A stretch of 64,000 bases of DNA. Source: Climacteris rufus. Its lineage: Eukaryota > Chordata > Aves > Passeriformes > Climacteridae. Location of the stretch: assembly GCA_013398175.1 (NCBI GenBank), contig VZRZ01002565.1:1299491-1363490 (forward strand), in the 5' to 3' direction. The first letter of the stretch is position 1. Each line of letters starts with the position of its first letter. This document shows, in pieces, positions 1 through 10,790 of the stretch. Both the position numbers and the translations under genes were made by a program. The notes beneath the pieces are model-generated. The model searched no databases and was not told the DNA's origin. It worked only from the letters and a program-made list of their open reading frames with translations.

Positions 1-560
1 ATGGAGCATCCATCACCTCTTTAGGCAACTTGTGCTGGTGTTTCACCACTCTCATGGTAAACATTTTCTTCATTGTATGTAATCTAAATCTGCCCTCTTT
101 CAGTTTTAATCCATTCCTCCCTGTCCTATCACCACATGTCCTTGTAAAAAGTGCCTGCCAGCTCAAGTGTAGGCCCCCTTTAGGTACTAGAACACATCCT
201 CGGAGCCTTCTCTTCTCCAGACTGAACAACCCAAACTCTCCCAGCCTTCCACAGAATCACAAAATTTCCTCATAGCAGAGGTGCTCCAGCCCTCTGATCA
301 TCTTCACAGCCCTCCTCTGGACTCACTGCAACAGATCCATGTCCTTCCTGTGCTGGGCCCCAGAGCTGGACACAGCACTCCAGGTGGGTGTCACCAGAGC
401 AGAGCAGAGGGGCAGAATCACCTCCCTTGACCTGATGGCCACAGCACTCTGGATGCAGCCAAGGACATGGTTGGCTCTCTGGACTGTGAGTCATGTCCAG
501 CCTCTCATCCACCAGAACCCACAAGTTCTTCTCAGTAGGAAGACTGATTCCTCTGAATGA
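1..560 (-). mobile_element. CR1 LINE fragment, 3' part, minus strand
   Basis: Read on the minus strand, this matches the 3' region of the avian CR1 non-LTR retrotransposon. From high to low coordinate one sees remnants of the reverse-transcriptase ORF C-terminus (VDERLDM, HLECCVQLWGP, RAGAPLL-type residues across breaks). These are followed by the AGAGGTGCTCCAGCC region in reverse, and then the terminal stretch equivalent to GGGAATGG...TTTAAACTGAAAGAGGG. The frame is broken by stops and small indels, so no functional protein remains. The extreme 3' end, where CR1 carries short 8-bp direct repeats, would lie beyond position 1. The 5' end fades out between about 545 and 600. It lies in the same orientation as the host gene. 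Confidence 0.92.
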
Positions 561-754
561 GTCCTAAACCCTTCATTTTCTACTTCTGGTCTCTTTGTAT
601 CTTTCAGGAGATGTGTCCAATATTGTTTTTGGGTCTCCAATCTGGGTGCAGTTCAGAGGGTTGGAGTTAAAAGGAGACAGTTCTAGAGGAGGCCACGGGT
701 ACAGATAAACTATACACTTATGATGGCATGACTATTGAGCCCTCAAATACTGCT

Positions 755-832
755 CAGGCAGAAATCCCTCTGAAATCAATGAATAAAGTCAACAATAATG
801 GACCAATTCTCCTTGCAAGCAGCAAAGACTTA
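755..832. repeat. Possible ancient amniote interspersed repeat fragment
   Basis: The segment with CTCAGGCAGAAATCCCTC, GAAATCAATGA and TGGACCAATTCTCC resembles a widely dispersed old repeat of reptiles and birds. That repeat has the pattern CTCAGGCAAAACTCCCATTG, AAGTCAATGGG and GGCCCAATTCTGC. It is strongly diverged and the match is from memory of the pattern only. Confidence 0.3.
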
Positions 833-2397
833 ATATTCATAGTGAGATTGGTGAAGGTTCAGTTGTATTGTCCTCTGTCTTAAAAGCAAGATATTAAAAC
901 AAGTTAAACTCAAAATAAACATGAATTTTATAAATAGTCAGCTCTAGACATGACTTGTGTCCTGACCTTGGGCATATTTCCTTGTCTTTTTCTTTCCCAG
1001 GATCTAGATAATGAACCATAGTCTGTTATTCGTGAATTTGTCTAGTGGATATGGGTCCACAGCTAACAACTCTGAAGATTATTTTTTCAGGAGGCATCAC
1101 TCATCATTTATTGATAAAACTGGTAGTAGGGCTCAAGCAGTGCACCCACAAAGAGAGGCACTCAAAATCCTAAGTCATGTATGAATGTCCCACTAATTTA
1201 GCTCTTAATTTTATAGCTCTGGGACAAAAGATTAAAGACAAAAAAGGTCTTTGTGATGATTAGACAGCAGCAATTAGGATACAGTCTAAAGAAGAACAAA
1301 AGAAGAAAGAATAGAAAAAGGGCAACAGAAAGACAGGGCTATTAAGAAGGTCCTTCCTACACAGGAGCACTGGGCAGAGGGTCTGTATTAACACCTCCCC
1401 ATAACCAACCCAAAAAGCCTTATTTTTAATGGAGAGTTTCTTTCCATATAGAGGAAGAGGGCTGAGAAGTCCACAGTTGAGTTCTGAAGGGCTCATAAAA
1501 ACTTCATTTCACACAAGTGTACTGAACAAATGTTCAGCAGCAGGTTTTCATGGCAGGTGCCAATGAGTAAGTCACTGGTGTTACTCACTTTCAAGTCAGT
1601 GGTGCAGGCAACCCGTACAGTTGCACATGCAGTGGTTCATGAGGAAAAGAAAAACAGATTGAGGTCAGCATTTATGCAAATTAAGTGTGGACACTGCCTT
1701 TTCAGTGCATTAATGCTGTGGCCCTTCAGTGCTCTGAACTATGGGCCCTCTCCCCTTACCCACCCCTGTTCCAGCAGATGGAGATGAAATAACCTCTGTA
1801 ATCACAGCAATGGGTTGCTCACACTTGCGTGCTTATTCTTTGTAAATTTTTCACATTCATGCAAACCCCTGCCAAAAAGATGATTTAAAAACCCTCACCC
1901 CACAACAATAAAAGCCCAGCATTCTCTTGGAGGGGTGGAGGTGGATGGGGAATAAACACCATGGAAACATGTAGACAGATATATTCTTAGAATCAGATCA
2001 TTCTCTTTTGTGGAAAGCCTTACTAATTCAAGCTTAAGTGCTGCAAGAATAAAGGGTTAGAAGGAAAAACACAGCTGGCGAAAATTGGGGGTTGCAGCTC
2101 TGCGTTTAATGTCTTCCACTTTGTGGCAATATCTCTGAATTTCTCACATCTTCCTCATTGGCTGCAACAGGCTGGAGGAGGGCGGTGAGAAAAGCTCACA
2201 AGATCTGTCAGTGCTGTCAGCAAAGTAAATTACATCTGTTGTTCAATTTGTTCCATTTTGATTTCATGATGGGAATTGTAAGAGTGGCTGTAAGTCCCTG
2301 TTTAAAGCTGGTTTAGTGACTTTTGAAAGTATTATCTCAAACACTGAGAGCTGAAGGGAAGTTCCAGGGTAGCCTGTTTAACCCACTGCATCTATAT

Positions 2398-2447
2398 ATG
2401 TTACTCTCTGCTGCCCTTGGAGATGTTACTCTCTGCTGCCCTTGGGG
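2398..2447. repeat. 25-bp tandem duplication
   Basis: Two adjacent 25-base copies (2398-2422 and 2423-2447) both read ATGTTACTCTCTGCTGCCCT followed by TGGAG or TGGGG. They differ at one base, so the duplication is recent relative to the surrounding intron. Confidence 0.9.
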
Positions 2448-4398
2448 ATGTGATGCTTCTGAAGGTTTGCACTGATTCAATCTCACTGCATTGTGTCTCT
2501 CACTACACTGTGGTGGCTCTCTTGCACTGTTTTAGACTCCTCACACATTTTCCTGCCTAGGGGCTGGGGAAGACTAACAAGGATTTTTCAGTTAAATCTG
2601 AGGGAGTCAACTTATTATGTGCCAGTTTGGACGTCTCTTCCAGGGACAGGTTAGTGCCCTGGATGTCATCCAGGCTTGGCCTTAGTCCATCTCTAATAAT
2701 ACCACACACTTTAGTTTACAGTTAGAGCCTTGAGGTATATTGTTCCTGGAGGCACTGCATGTTATTTTCAGAGACTCAACCAAGTATTCTGAAGTGTTGT
2801 CCAAATGACATGGGTCAAAGCCAAGACTCCAAATATGACAGCAGGCTCAAGGTTGCTCATTATGAATAATCTTCAAGCAGATGGAGCAGAATTACTCAAT
2901 CCTAGAATTCAAGCTGTAAGGGGCAAGCAGAACAGCTCAGGACCAGGTTCTCCACTACCCAGCAGTGAGAACACCCCAATACAACAACATGTGGTTGTGT
3001 TTTGCAACTTCTCTGTGCTCTGTTTTCATTTATATGTACAATTGCTCAGATGCAGGGCAGTGGAGAGATCAGGCATGTAAAACTGAGGCTGCAGTGGGTA
3101 GATATGCATGCAGTGTCACAGGTCTCCAGCTGCAGAGAGCACACTTCACACAAAGTTGAAAACCTTTCTAGAGACAGGGCACTGGCCGAATTGTATTTAA
3201 CTCAGAAGTGAATCTTCCCCTGAAGGACAGCAACAAACTGATTAAAAATAATTAAAAAGAAGACCCATTAGAGAGGGTTGAAAGAACTGAATCTCCTCAG
3301 ATTAGAAACAGATTAAGGGAAGACAGCAAATGCCTACGAATATTTAAACACTATGTTATAACCTGCACAGAGATTAATTTCCCTCCTTAGCCAACAAGAG
3401 AATACAAAATAATGGACTGCAGCAGAGACTGATTACAAAATACCAAATGATCCAGTTTGGATTTTCATCTGCTGCTGAAAGTTTCCAAGACCGAGGTGTC
3501 TTCAGAAATGGCCCTTGGAGCTTGCACCAAGCAAGCTGCACATTAAGGAAAGTTTTGAGAATAACCACCTCAAATCCTTCTTATGTTATAATGTGACATA
3601 TCACAAGAGGTGCCTGTCCACTCAAATGAGTCTATGGACCCACTGCCCATGAGACAAACCTGCCTGGCATGGGACAAAATAAACCTTGTAAGACTGAGGG
3701 AGCACAGGAGATGTGTTGCTACAAGCACTTAACGCTCCCTTCAACAAAGATCAATTCTTCAGCGAAGAGTCAACAAGGTTGTTTTGCACAGATTTTCATC
3801 CTGTCCAATATAGTTATTTCACATTAAAAATTTGGCTCTTTTTAACTAATTATCCTACCTTCCACGATAGCAGTGTCAAACTGTTTTCCCTAACATTTTT
3901 CTTTCCCATTTCACAAGCATCCAATCTATTCACAAGTCTTATCTTCTAAGAGAGAGAGGAGATTGGAAAGTGTATTGATCTTAGTGATGTCAAGTCCTTT
4001 TAGGGAATAAAAGTTTATTGCTTTCCTGTCTCTGATTATCTTTTTGTGAGGATGTGGATCACAAGGTGGGAATAGCACTCTGTGAGCGAGGAGACAGGCT
4101 TCACTTTCACACTTGAAAAGCCTACATAGGGAAGCATGAAGAAGGAAGCAGGAAACAGAAGTTAAAATTTGAAGAGCTATTAAGTGGATTAGGAATCTAG
4201 GGCTTGTGGAAGCTCATACAGCTTTCTAACTTTTAAACATGCAGGTTTAACCTTGCAAACTGTGGCACAAGACAGACATTGGTTTCATGAAATGACTACT
4301 ATATTTTTCAGGGCAACATGTTGGAATGTGCTAAGCTCCCTGCATTCCCACTGAGAGGAATGCAGAGATCTAGATAACTTTCAAAAGGTTTGAGGGGT

Positions 4399-4409
4399 CC
4401 CCCCCCCCC
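4399..4409. repeat. C11 homopolymer run
   Basis: Eleven consecutive cytosines follow GAGGGGT and precede GCCG. On the minus strand this is a G11 run in the nascent CACNA1C transcript. It is probably length-polymorphic and error-prone in sequencing. Confidence 0.9.
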
Positions 4410-4727
4410 GCCGAAAATAAGAAGATAGAATTCAAAGGCACTTACAGAAAAGTTCAAAGCAAGGAAATTGCTCCATCATCTCAACACTCCCAGCCAAGTA
4501 ATTCAGCCCAGACCTTCATCTGTTGTTCTGCTGAGTTTTAGGTCAATCACATATTTCCAGATTTAAGAGGGGAGCAAAGAAAACTCTCTGCATCCACATG
4601 TATGTCCTTGGAAGACTATCTCAACAGATACCAAGGCCTGATTAGGCATCTGTAAGTCCTCATTTTGTACTATGACTGCCCGTGGGAAGTCTCAACAGCA
4701 TGATCAAGATTTTGCAAAATACAAAGT

Positions 4728-4792
4728 GAGATCCTGACCTTTTGAAATTAATGAGAATTTTGCCATTGACCCCAGCAGGACCCCAGATTCAA
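4728..4792. repeat. Possible ancient amniote interspersed repeat fragment
   Basis: GAGATCCTGACC, TTTGAAATTAATGAGAATTTTGCCATTGACC and AGCAGGACCCCAGATTC recall an old archosaur/turtle repeat whose core reads GAAGTCAATGGGAGTTTTGC then CATTGACTTCAATGGG. Both halves of that core are recognisable here although decayed. The strand and family name cannot be given from inspection. Confidence 0.4.
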
Positions 4793-7700
4793 ACCTTGTT
4801 ATCTAGCCTGAATTGCAGAGGAGCTAAGAACTTGACAGTCTGCTTGAAGTTTGAATGCTCAGCACTTTTAAATATTAGCCCATTAGTTTACATTGTTAAG
4901 TTTAATGAATGACCTCTGAAAATCATCGCCTAAAGTTTTTGTCTGCAAAACTGTCCAATTTGCAGAGAAAATTTTCTTACATTGTTTTTTTAATCTGTAC
5001 TTTCAGAGTAAGATGGACAACAAGCTCTGTATTTCTAATTTCATTAACTGTGCAGATTTACTTCCTTATAAAGCAAATTTTAATTTCCATGACCTCACTG
5101 TGGATCCAGGAGATCTTTCAGAGCTGAGAAGAGAATAGCCTCCTATCTCTGCACCCTGTGGAGATGCAGCCCCCAATGGGTTGTCTATGACAAGTCCACG
5201 CTTTCTCAGCCAAAAAGGCAAAGACTGGGGACAGTAAAGTTATGTATGAGTCAGACTGCAGTAAGCAAAGAGTAAGTTTAAGATAGATATTTGTATCCTA
5301 CCTCACTTAGTAAAATCCTTCCCTCAGAAACTGAAATGTTTCATCTTTTCTATTCTTTTCTATCCAGAAGTACTCTTCCTTTTGATCTGCCTAACTTAAG
5401 TTAGAATGCCCTTGCCATGGACTATAAAGCTTCCTGTATAAACCACTATAGACATGGTTTGAAATGACATGAAATTACAGTGTGAATGTTTAGAGACTGT
5501 TTTTACATATAAATATTCAAGTGACAGTGCTTCTCCTAGGTGTGCCCTGTAGTAGGTGCCCAAGAAACACCTGCCTCCAGAGTAGCACAGACACCCCTCT
5601 GCAGAAGGAAACACACATCCCACCTCAGATACCTTCCTTGCAAGATGGCAAGCACTGATCAGAGCTGACTTCTGTCCACTTTGTCAATATAACAAAGAGG
5701 CAAAAGTCATGTGGGACAAGAGTACTCTTAGGATTGTTTCCAGCAGCTTAACCAAGTATGTCAGCCAGCTCAGGTGTTCAGGTATTTACCCAAATTTTGT
5801 ATTTCATGGTCTTTAAACATAGGTGAGACATTTTTTCCTTTACAAACTAAATTTCCTCCTCCACAATTACTGACATTTTTTTCTGCAGTGCTAACTCCTA
5901 TCTTTTGTAGTCTTGTCTAGCAATAACTGGGAACTAATGATAACAAATATTTGTTTCCAAAGCAAACATTCTATCAAAGCCATAACCTAAAAGGCTTACT
6001 ATATGCATGCCCTTAAAAATAATGACCATCAATCTGTACTAATTTCAGGTCTAAGTTCACCATACTGTCTCTCAAGAAACAAAGAACAGCCCAGGAAATC
6101 AGTGGTAAAAAACACTGGCTGACTACCAAACAAAAGCCAACAACTAAACCTCAGTTTGCTACAGGGACACCATAAAAATCAGACTGTCTGCAGCAGTCAT
6201 GGTAGAAAATAATTTGGAAGTGAGTATATGCTTTTGCCTCCTGTTATTAGATAACTGATAACAAGTTAAGCATGATTCATATCCAGTCATGAAAATGACA
6301 CATGGGCCCCGAAGGGTGGGGACTGGAAGGGTCTTTCATAGCACATGTCTTTGGAGAAACTAATGATAACTTGTGGATAGTTTTCACAATACTGAATGGT
6401 ATAAAAAGCCAAAACTATTTTAATGTTTTTTCTGATATAGTGTACACTCTCCTATTTCCCCTGTGCTACCTATAAATCCTTTCAATCACATACAACATGG
6501 AGAAATGGGAGCTAAATGAGATAAAAAGACAGGTACATTATATGTAGCCATAGTTGAGCTGCGGAGCAGTTTTATCCAGTTTCTTTTCTGTCTTAACTTC
6601 TGCTCTTCTTCATTATTTTATTAATTTATACCCTCTTTTCTATTAATGGCAATTTTTGTTCTCTGAGACCCACACTCCCCTTGTGGTTTGATCTCTGCCC
6701 TTTATCTCAGGCATTAGAAGGAAGCTATAGTCACTATTCTAATCTAAACTTAAGAAGATAAAGAGACAACTTCTAGTTGTTCCACACACAGACCATCCTC
6801 TGCAGATAAGCTGAATCTTCAAAGGGAAATCTTGTAAACACTAAATCACTGGTGGGTAGGAAGCAGCTTCAGGCTAATGTTTAAGAGAGAAGCTGATGTT
6901 GACTAACAGTACAAACTGCCGCAGTCCAGATTATCCTTTTGTGTGCTTTGAGTCTTTTCGAGTTAAACTGAATCACGCATTGTAACACATCCTACCATCC
7001 TGGAGAACCAGGTGCCATGACATGCCAGTTTAAAAGTTGGTGAGAGTCTGGGTTATCCTTATACAAACAGGACTGTGTCCTGCGTGAATGAAGTTCCTGC
7101 ATCATAACATACTTCTGCAAAAGCTGATGGCAAGAGCTGAATCCAGAAACATATTCATAAATGGTTTACTGGTAAAAGCTAAACCTGATTTTAACCTCTG
7201 TAGTATAATTGCATTGCAATGAATTTCCCAATGTATTAGGAATTAAAAGGTACAAACTAAAGCTACGAAATATCCAGAATTAGGGAGCAGGACAAATGAG
7301 ATTCCATTTATATTAGAGATAATAAGTTTTGGCTAAACATGTAACCATGATTGATACCAGTATCGGAGCTAATAGCATTGGAATAAATTCTTCTATGATA
7401 AGAGTCATATTCAGGAGTACTGCTGGAATTTGTGAGGCCTTTCTTATAAAACCTATGAGCTGACCAGTGTAGTGCCTTTGTAATATAAATGCCATGGGTA
7501 GAGCACATTGTTAGCTGTCACAAATACTTCTATGTCAGTAATCTGGAGATGTATGAGATATTTCACTCCTGCAGAGAGGGTTTATAAATGACATTCTGCT
7601 CAAGAGAGGTAGATTGCAAAGCTTCAAATCAATAAGCCATTTTCCATCTTTCAAAATTAAAATATCAATGGAAAGTCAACATTTATACTTGATTGAAGAG

Positions 7701-7868
7701 CACCAGATAAATCCCCCATTTATCCACTAATATTCTGAGTTAATTCAAGCTGCATGCTAACAACCATGCCTTCACTCTAGAGAACAAGCAAGAAAGCTAA
7801 AGCCCCCAAGTTTCAACATAGCTGTGAGCACGAGCAGGACTTTCAGCTTATCATTTTCGGATACGTAC

Positions 7869-8065
7869 CCAGTACAGCACGTCTGTCCAGCCCTCCATGG
7901 TGATGCACTGAAACACCGTGAGCATGGCAAAAGCAAAATTGTCAAAGTTGGTGATGCCGTGCTTGGGTCCCTCCCAGCCCGCCTTGCACTCGGTGCCGTT
8001 CTGACACTGCCGCCCGTGGGCAGACTGGGGCGCACACGGGGACGGTTCATCTTCCGCAGGCGTAT
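7869..8065 (-). CDS. CACNA1C: Cav1.2 alpha-1C exon for domain I pore loop (probably exon 7)
   Basis: This 197-bp exon is read from 8065 down to 7869. A long pyrimidine run ends in the acceptor tttaag, and the donor is GTACGTAT. Its first two bases finish the aspartate codon from the S5 exon, and it ends cleanly after the codons for VLYW. The product has the extracellular turret (TPAEDEPSPCAPQSAHGRQC), an N-glycosylation sequon NGT, cysteines typical of the L-type domain I turret (C..C...C), and the pore helix DNFAFAMLTVFQCIT. The selectivity motif MEGWTDVLYW follows. The glutamate codon at 7893-7895 is the domain I member of the EEEE calcium filter. The length of 197 bp matches the exon size I recall for human exon 7. 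The exon is notably GC-rich in its first half, with many CpGs. Confidence 0.96.
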
Positions 8066-9682
8066 CTTAAAGGAGAGAAGGGGGGAAAAACAGGGTGAGG
8101 ATAACCGGTTGGTCTTTGACACACTGGTAAACAAGTGACAGATATCTGATTTTAACAAGTATATTTTGCAGTGAGTTTGACAGATTTCTCAGGAATACAC
8201 AAGCAACTGCTCACTGTTGTGCTTCACTTTCTTTTTGCAAAAAAAATAATAGCCAAGCTGTCAAATTTTATAGTCAAAATTGAGATGGACTTCTTTTCTG
8301 AAGCATACCCTCTGTGAGGAAGAAATCATACCCTTCAACAAGACAGGGAACATTAAATCAAGTCTATTATGTTTCATTAGGCTGCATGTTCTGACCAGCA
8401 TTTTCCTACCGCAGCCACCTGGGTTAATCTTGGGAGGGAAGTGCAGCACTGACTGGCTGGCACTGTTGAAGAAGGCTGAGCCCCTGCAGCAGACAGGCTC
8501 CAGTGCTCTGAGACAGGCTGATGTGGCACTGGGCCACTGCTGAATTACAGCAGAGAGTGTCTGCAGCTCTGCTCTTTTGACATTTAGAATCATGGCATTT
8601 TATCAGGAGCCCAGTGGCACTCAGAAACTCTTAAGACTGCTGCTTGATTATCCACCCCTTATTCTGTACAGGTGTTTTCAAAGATCTGAGAATCCATAAA
8701 ACAAGCCAAACAATGGTTTGGTGTATGACAAATGCTACAGAAAACATTTTTATAAGCACAGAAAGCACATGATTTGAAATATATTTATTTCAGAGCTTAG
8801 TGCTAAATTTTTAAGAGATGCAGGTATGTCTGCATGTGTAGAGTAGGTGATTATATTTGTTTCCCATCTTATATGGTAAACAATGGAATTTTCCAGAAGC
8901 TGTGATCACATTCTGATCACGAAAGAATGCCAGAAACAGTAATATCAGACTTAGATGCTGTGATGTAAATACCTCCAGACGGAAGGGAGAAAGACATACC
9001 CACTTCAAAGATGCAAACCAGAGTGACAGTTCATTATAGTTCTAGCATCACTTCCAGAAAATGAAATCTGCCAACATTATAAAAGCAGAAAAACCAGAAC
9101 TTCTGAACCAATTTTCTGTTGTACAATATTTTCCTATGAGCTGAACTGGGTCCTAGGCATTAGCACCCACCACTGCATGAGAAATTGCTGGGTTCAAGAT
9201 CAGTAAATCAAATAAAAATGAGCAGATGGTTAGATGAGTGAGTGACAATGCAACTCAATTATTTTCAAAAGTGAATATTTCTTTCCGTAAATAATTTGAA
9301 AGTTTTTTCCTGATGGATTTGATGCAAAAAGTTTCATCCCATTCATACAATTTCGTTTTCTTTCTGGTTACACTTCTCACCACAGTCACAGCTTGTGATT
9401 AAAAAAAAGGTACTGGCTGAATTATATAACCTTTTACAATGATAGTGATTTAAAACAAAAATGCATTTTTGTGTGATATTAATAGTAAAATATATGAATT
9501 GTTTGTTTCTGTGATGCCATCTCATGTGTAGCTCAGACTGCAGTGGTGAAATTGTGAAATTCCAGGCACAGAAACAGTGAGCAACAGCCACCTGTCTCCT
9601 GTGCCAGAAAAAAAATGCTTTATTACACATGGGAAAAACCTCCCTCCGAAAATCTTTGTATGTGTGTATGTGTTCCCCTTAC
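8066..9682 (-). other. Intron between S5 and pore-loop exons (probably intron 6)
   Basis: This 1617-bp phase-1 intron runs from GTAAGGGG at 9682 to the tttaag acceptor at 8066. The acceptor is preceded by an excellent pyrimidine tract (TTTTTCCCCCCTTCTCTCC). It is the shortest intron in the window. I see no repeat or additional exon in it. Confidence 0.93.
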
Positions 9683-9844
9683 CTATCAGTCCCCCTTGCA
9701 CATGGTAGCAGGTCTTATGCATCTTCCCCATGAATAACTCCAGTCCAATGATGGCATAGATAATAATGACAAACAGCACCAGCAGGGCAATATGCAACAA
9801 AGGGACCATGGCCTTGATAATTGAATTTAAAACCACCTGGAGAC
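9683..9844 (-). CDS. CACNA1C: Cav1.2 alpha-1C exon for domain I S4-S5 linker and S5 (probably exon 6)
   Basis: This 162-bp exon is read from 9844 down to 9683. The acceptor is ttctctctgcag and the donor is GTAAGGGG. The first two bases complete the serine codon (A|GT), and the last base opens an aspartate codon (G|AT) completed by the next exon. The product begins LQVVLNSIIKAMVPLL, the S4-S5 linker that couples the sensor to the pore. It continues through S5 (HIALLVLFVIIIYAIIGLEL) and ends in the extracellular turret FMGKMHKTCYHVQGGLI. The core is essentially invariant across L-type channels. The last seven residues (HVQGGLI) are unlike the mammalian sequence I recall (NQEGIA) and appear one residue longer. 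A longer reading frame continues into the intron but has no support as coding sequence. Confidence 0.95.
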
Positions 9845-10649
9845 CTGCAGAGAGAACAGAAGGAAGCACTTATCAGCAAGAGAACAAAATTTAGAGAGGC
9901 TATTAATTGCACAGTAGTGTGTCAGTTTTATTTCATTCCCCCTCATCTGAACTCATTATCTTGATGATGTAAAGATGTACATTTACAGATCATCTCCCTC
10001 CAGAAGATCCCCAACATTGCAAAAATTTACCATTGTAGCCTAGATCACAGATTAAAGTAAAACAGGTATTACCTTACCTGTCACCAAAATACCCTCTCCC
10101 TGAGGAGGGAATATATTGGCTATTTTGCTTTTTCTTGAAAAACAGGCCTAAAGTGTTCCACACATGGTATTGAGGAGAGTTAAAGCATGGGGAAAAAAGA
10201 ACAACCAGACCTGAAGGGGGACAAGAACCATGAGACACACAAGAGGATAAATGCTGGGGTGCACAGAGCTGTACTCCAGAGCATGGGGAGATGGCAAACT
10301 GAAGTCATGTCACTACTCTGATTCTGGGCTCTTCCAGAGGTCAAGCCAGGCCCAGGCAGAGCCTGAGCTGCTCAAGGATCACCAAACCCATACTGAGTGA
10401 GAGCTCCCAGCCCTCTTAGGCTCTCTCTTTGCTCCGCATCCACCTCATCTTATTTCAGTCTCAACAGAGGGACTTGAATCTCAGTCCAAGATTTATGGAT
10501 CACTTTATAACTGTGGTTGCCCAGAGACTGTTAAAAGTCCTAACTGTGAGCAAACCAAACTTTCCCAGAATGGCCCAGGGAAGGTGACTTGTAGCCAAGT
10601 TTTCTAAATCATTAAGCAGCTGTACCCTCAGATGCACTTGACTCAAGCT

Positions 10650-10790
10650 GCAGATTCATGTGCTTCCCTCTGTCTCCTTCTCCACTTTGTAAAACCAGAA
10701 TAATAAAGCCAGCCTCATAAACCCTTAGTAAGGATTTGCATTTACAAAGACCTTAAAGTTATCACTAGCAGCAATGATGGCAACCACTGT
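10650..10790 (+). repeat. Probable MIR-type SINE fragment
   Basis: The order CCCTCTGTCTCC, CCACTTTGTAAAACCAGAATAATAA, GCCTCATAAACCCTTAGTAAGGATTTGCATTT and AAAGACCTTAAAG follows the MIR consensus tail. The corresponding consensus pieces are CTCTGTGCCTCAG, CATCTGTAAAATGGGAATAATAA, GCCTCATAGGG..GTGAGGATTAAATG and GTAAAGCGCTTAG. MIRs are pre-amniote SINEs that survive as decayed copies in birds. The left part of the element is not evident. Confidence 0.5.

Larger units (their letters stand above)
1..7868 (-). other. Intron after the pore-loop exon (3' end outside window)
   Basis: This non-coding sequence lies downstream of the pore-loop exon. The next exon of the gene should encode domain I S6 (VNDA...VLNLVLGVLSG), which in mammals exists as mutually exclusive copies 8 and 8a. 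I searched the minus strand for those motifs and saw none, so this intron is longer than 7.8 kb. It holds a CR1 fragment at 1-560, two possible ancient interspersed repeats, a 25-bp duplication at 2398-2447 and an 11-base C run at 4399-4409. The remainder (about 600-2390, 2450-4700 and 4800-7868) shows only ordinary AT-rich intron sequence to my reading. Confidence 0.85.

Noticed and set aside
7313..7495. Hydrophobic 60-codon minus-strand frame that looks like a membrane segment.
   Set aside because: It lies in AT-rich intron, has no splice sites in frame and no match to channel segment S6.
7772..8158. 128-codon minus-strand frame over the pore-loop exon and an 104-codon plus-strand frame at 7824-8138.
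   Set aside because: Both are out-of-frame or antisense shadows of the GC-rich exon; the channel protein is in another frame.
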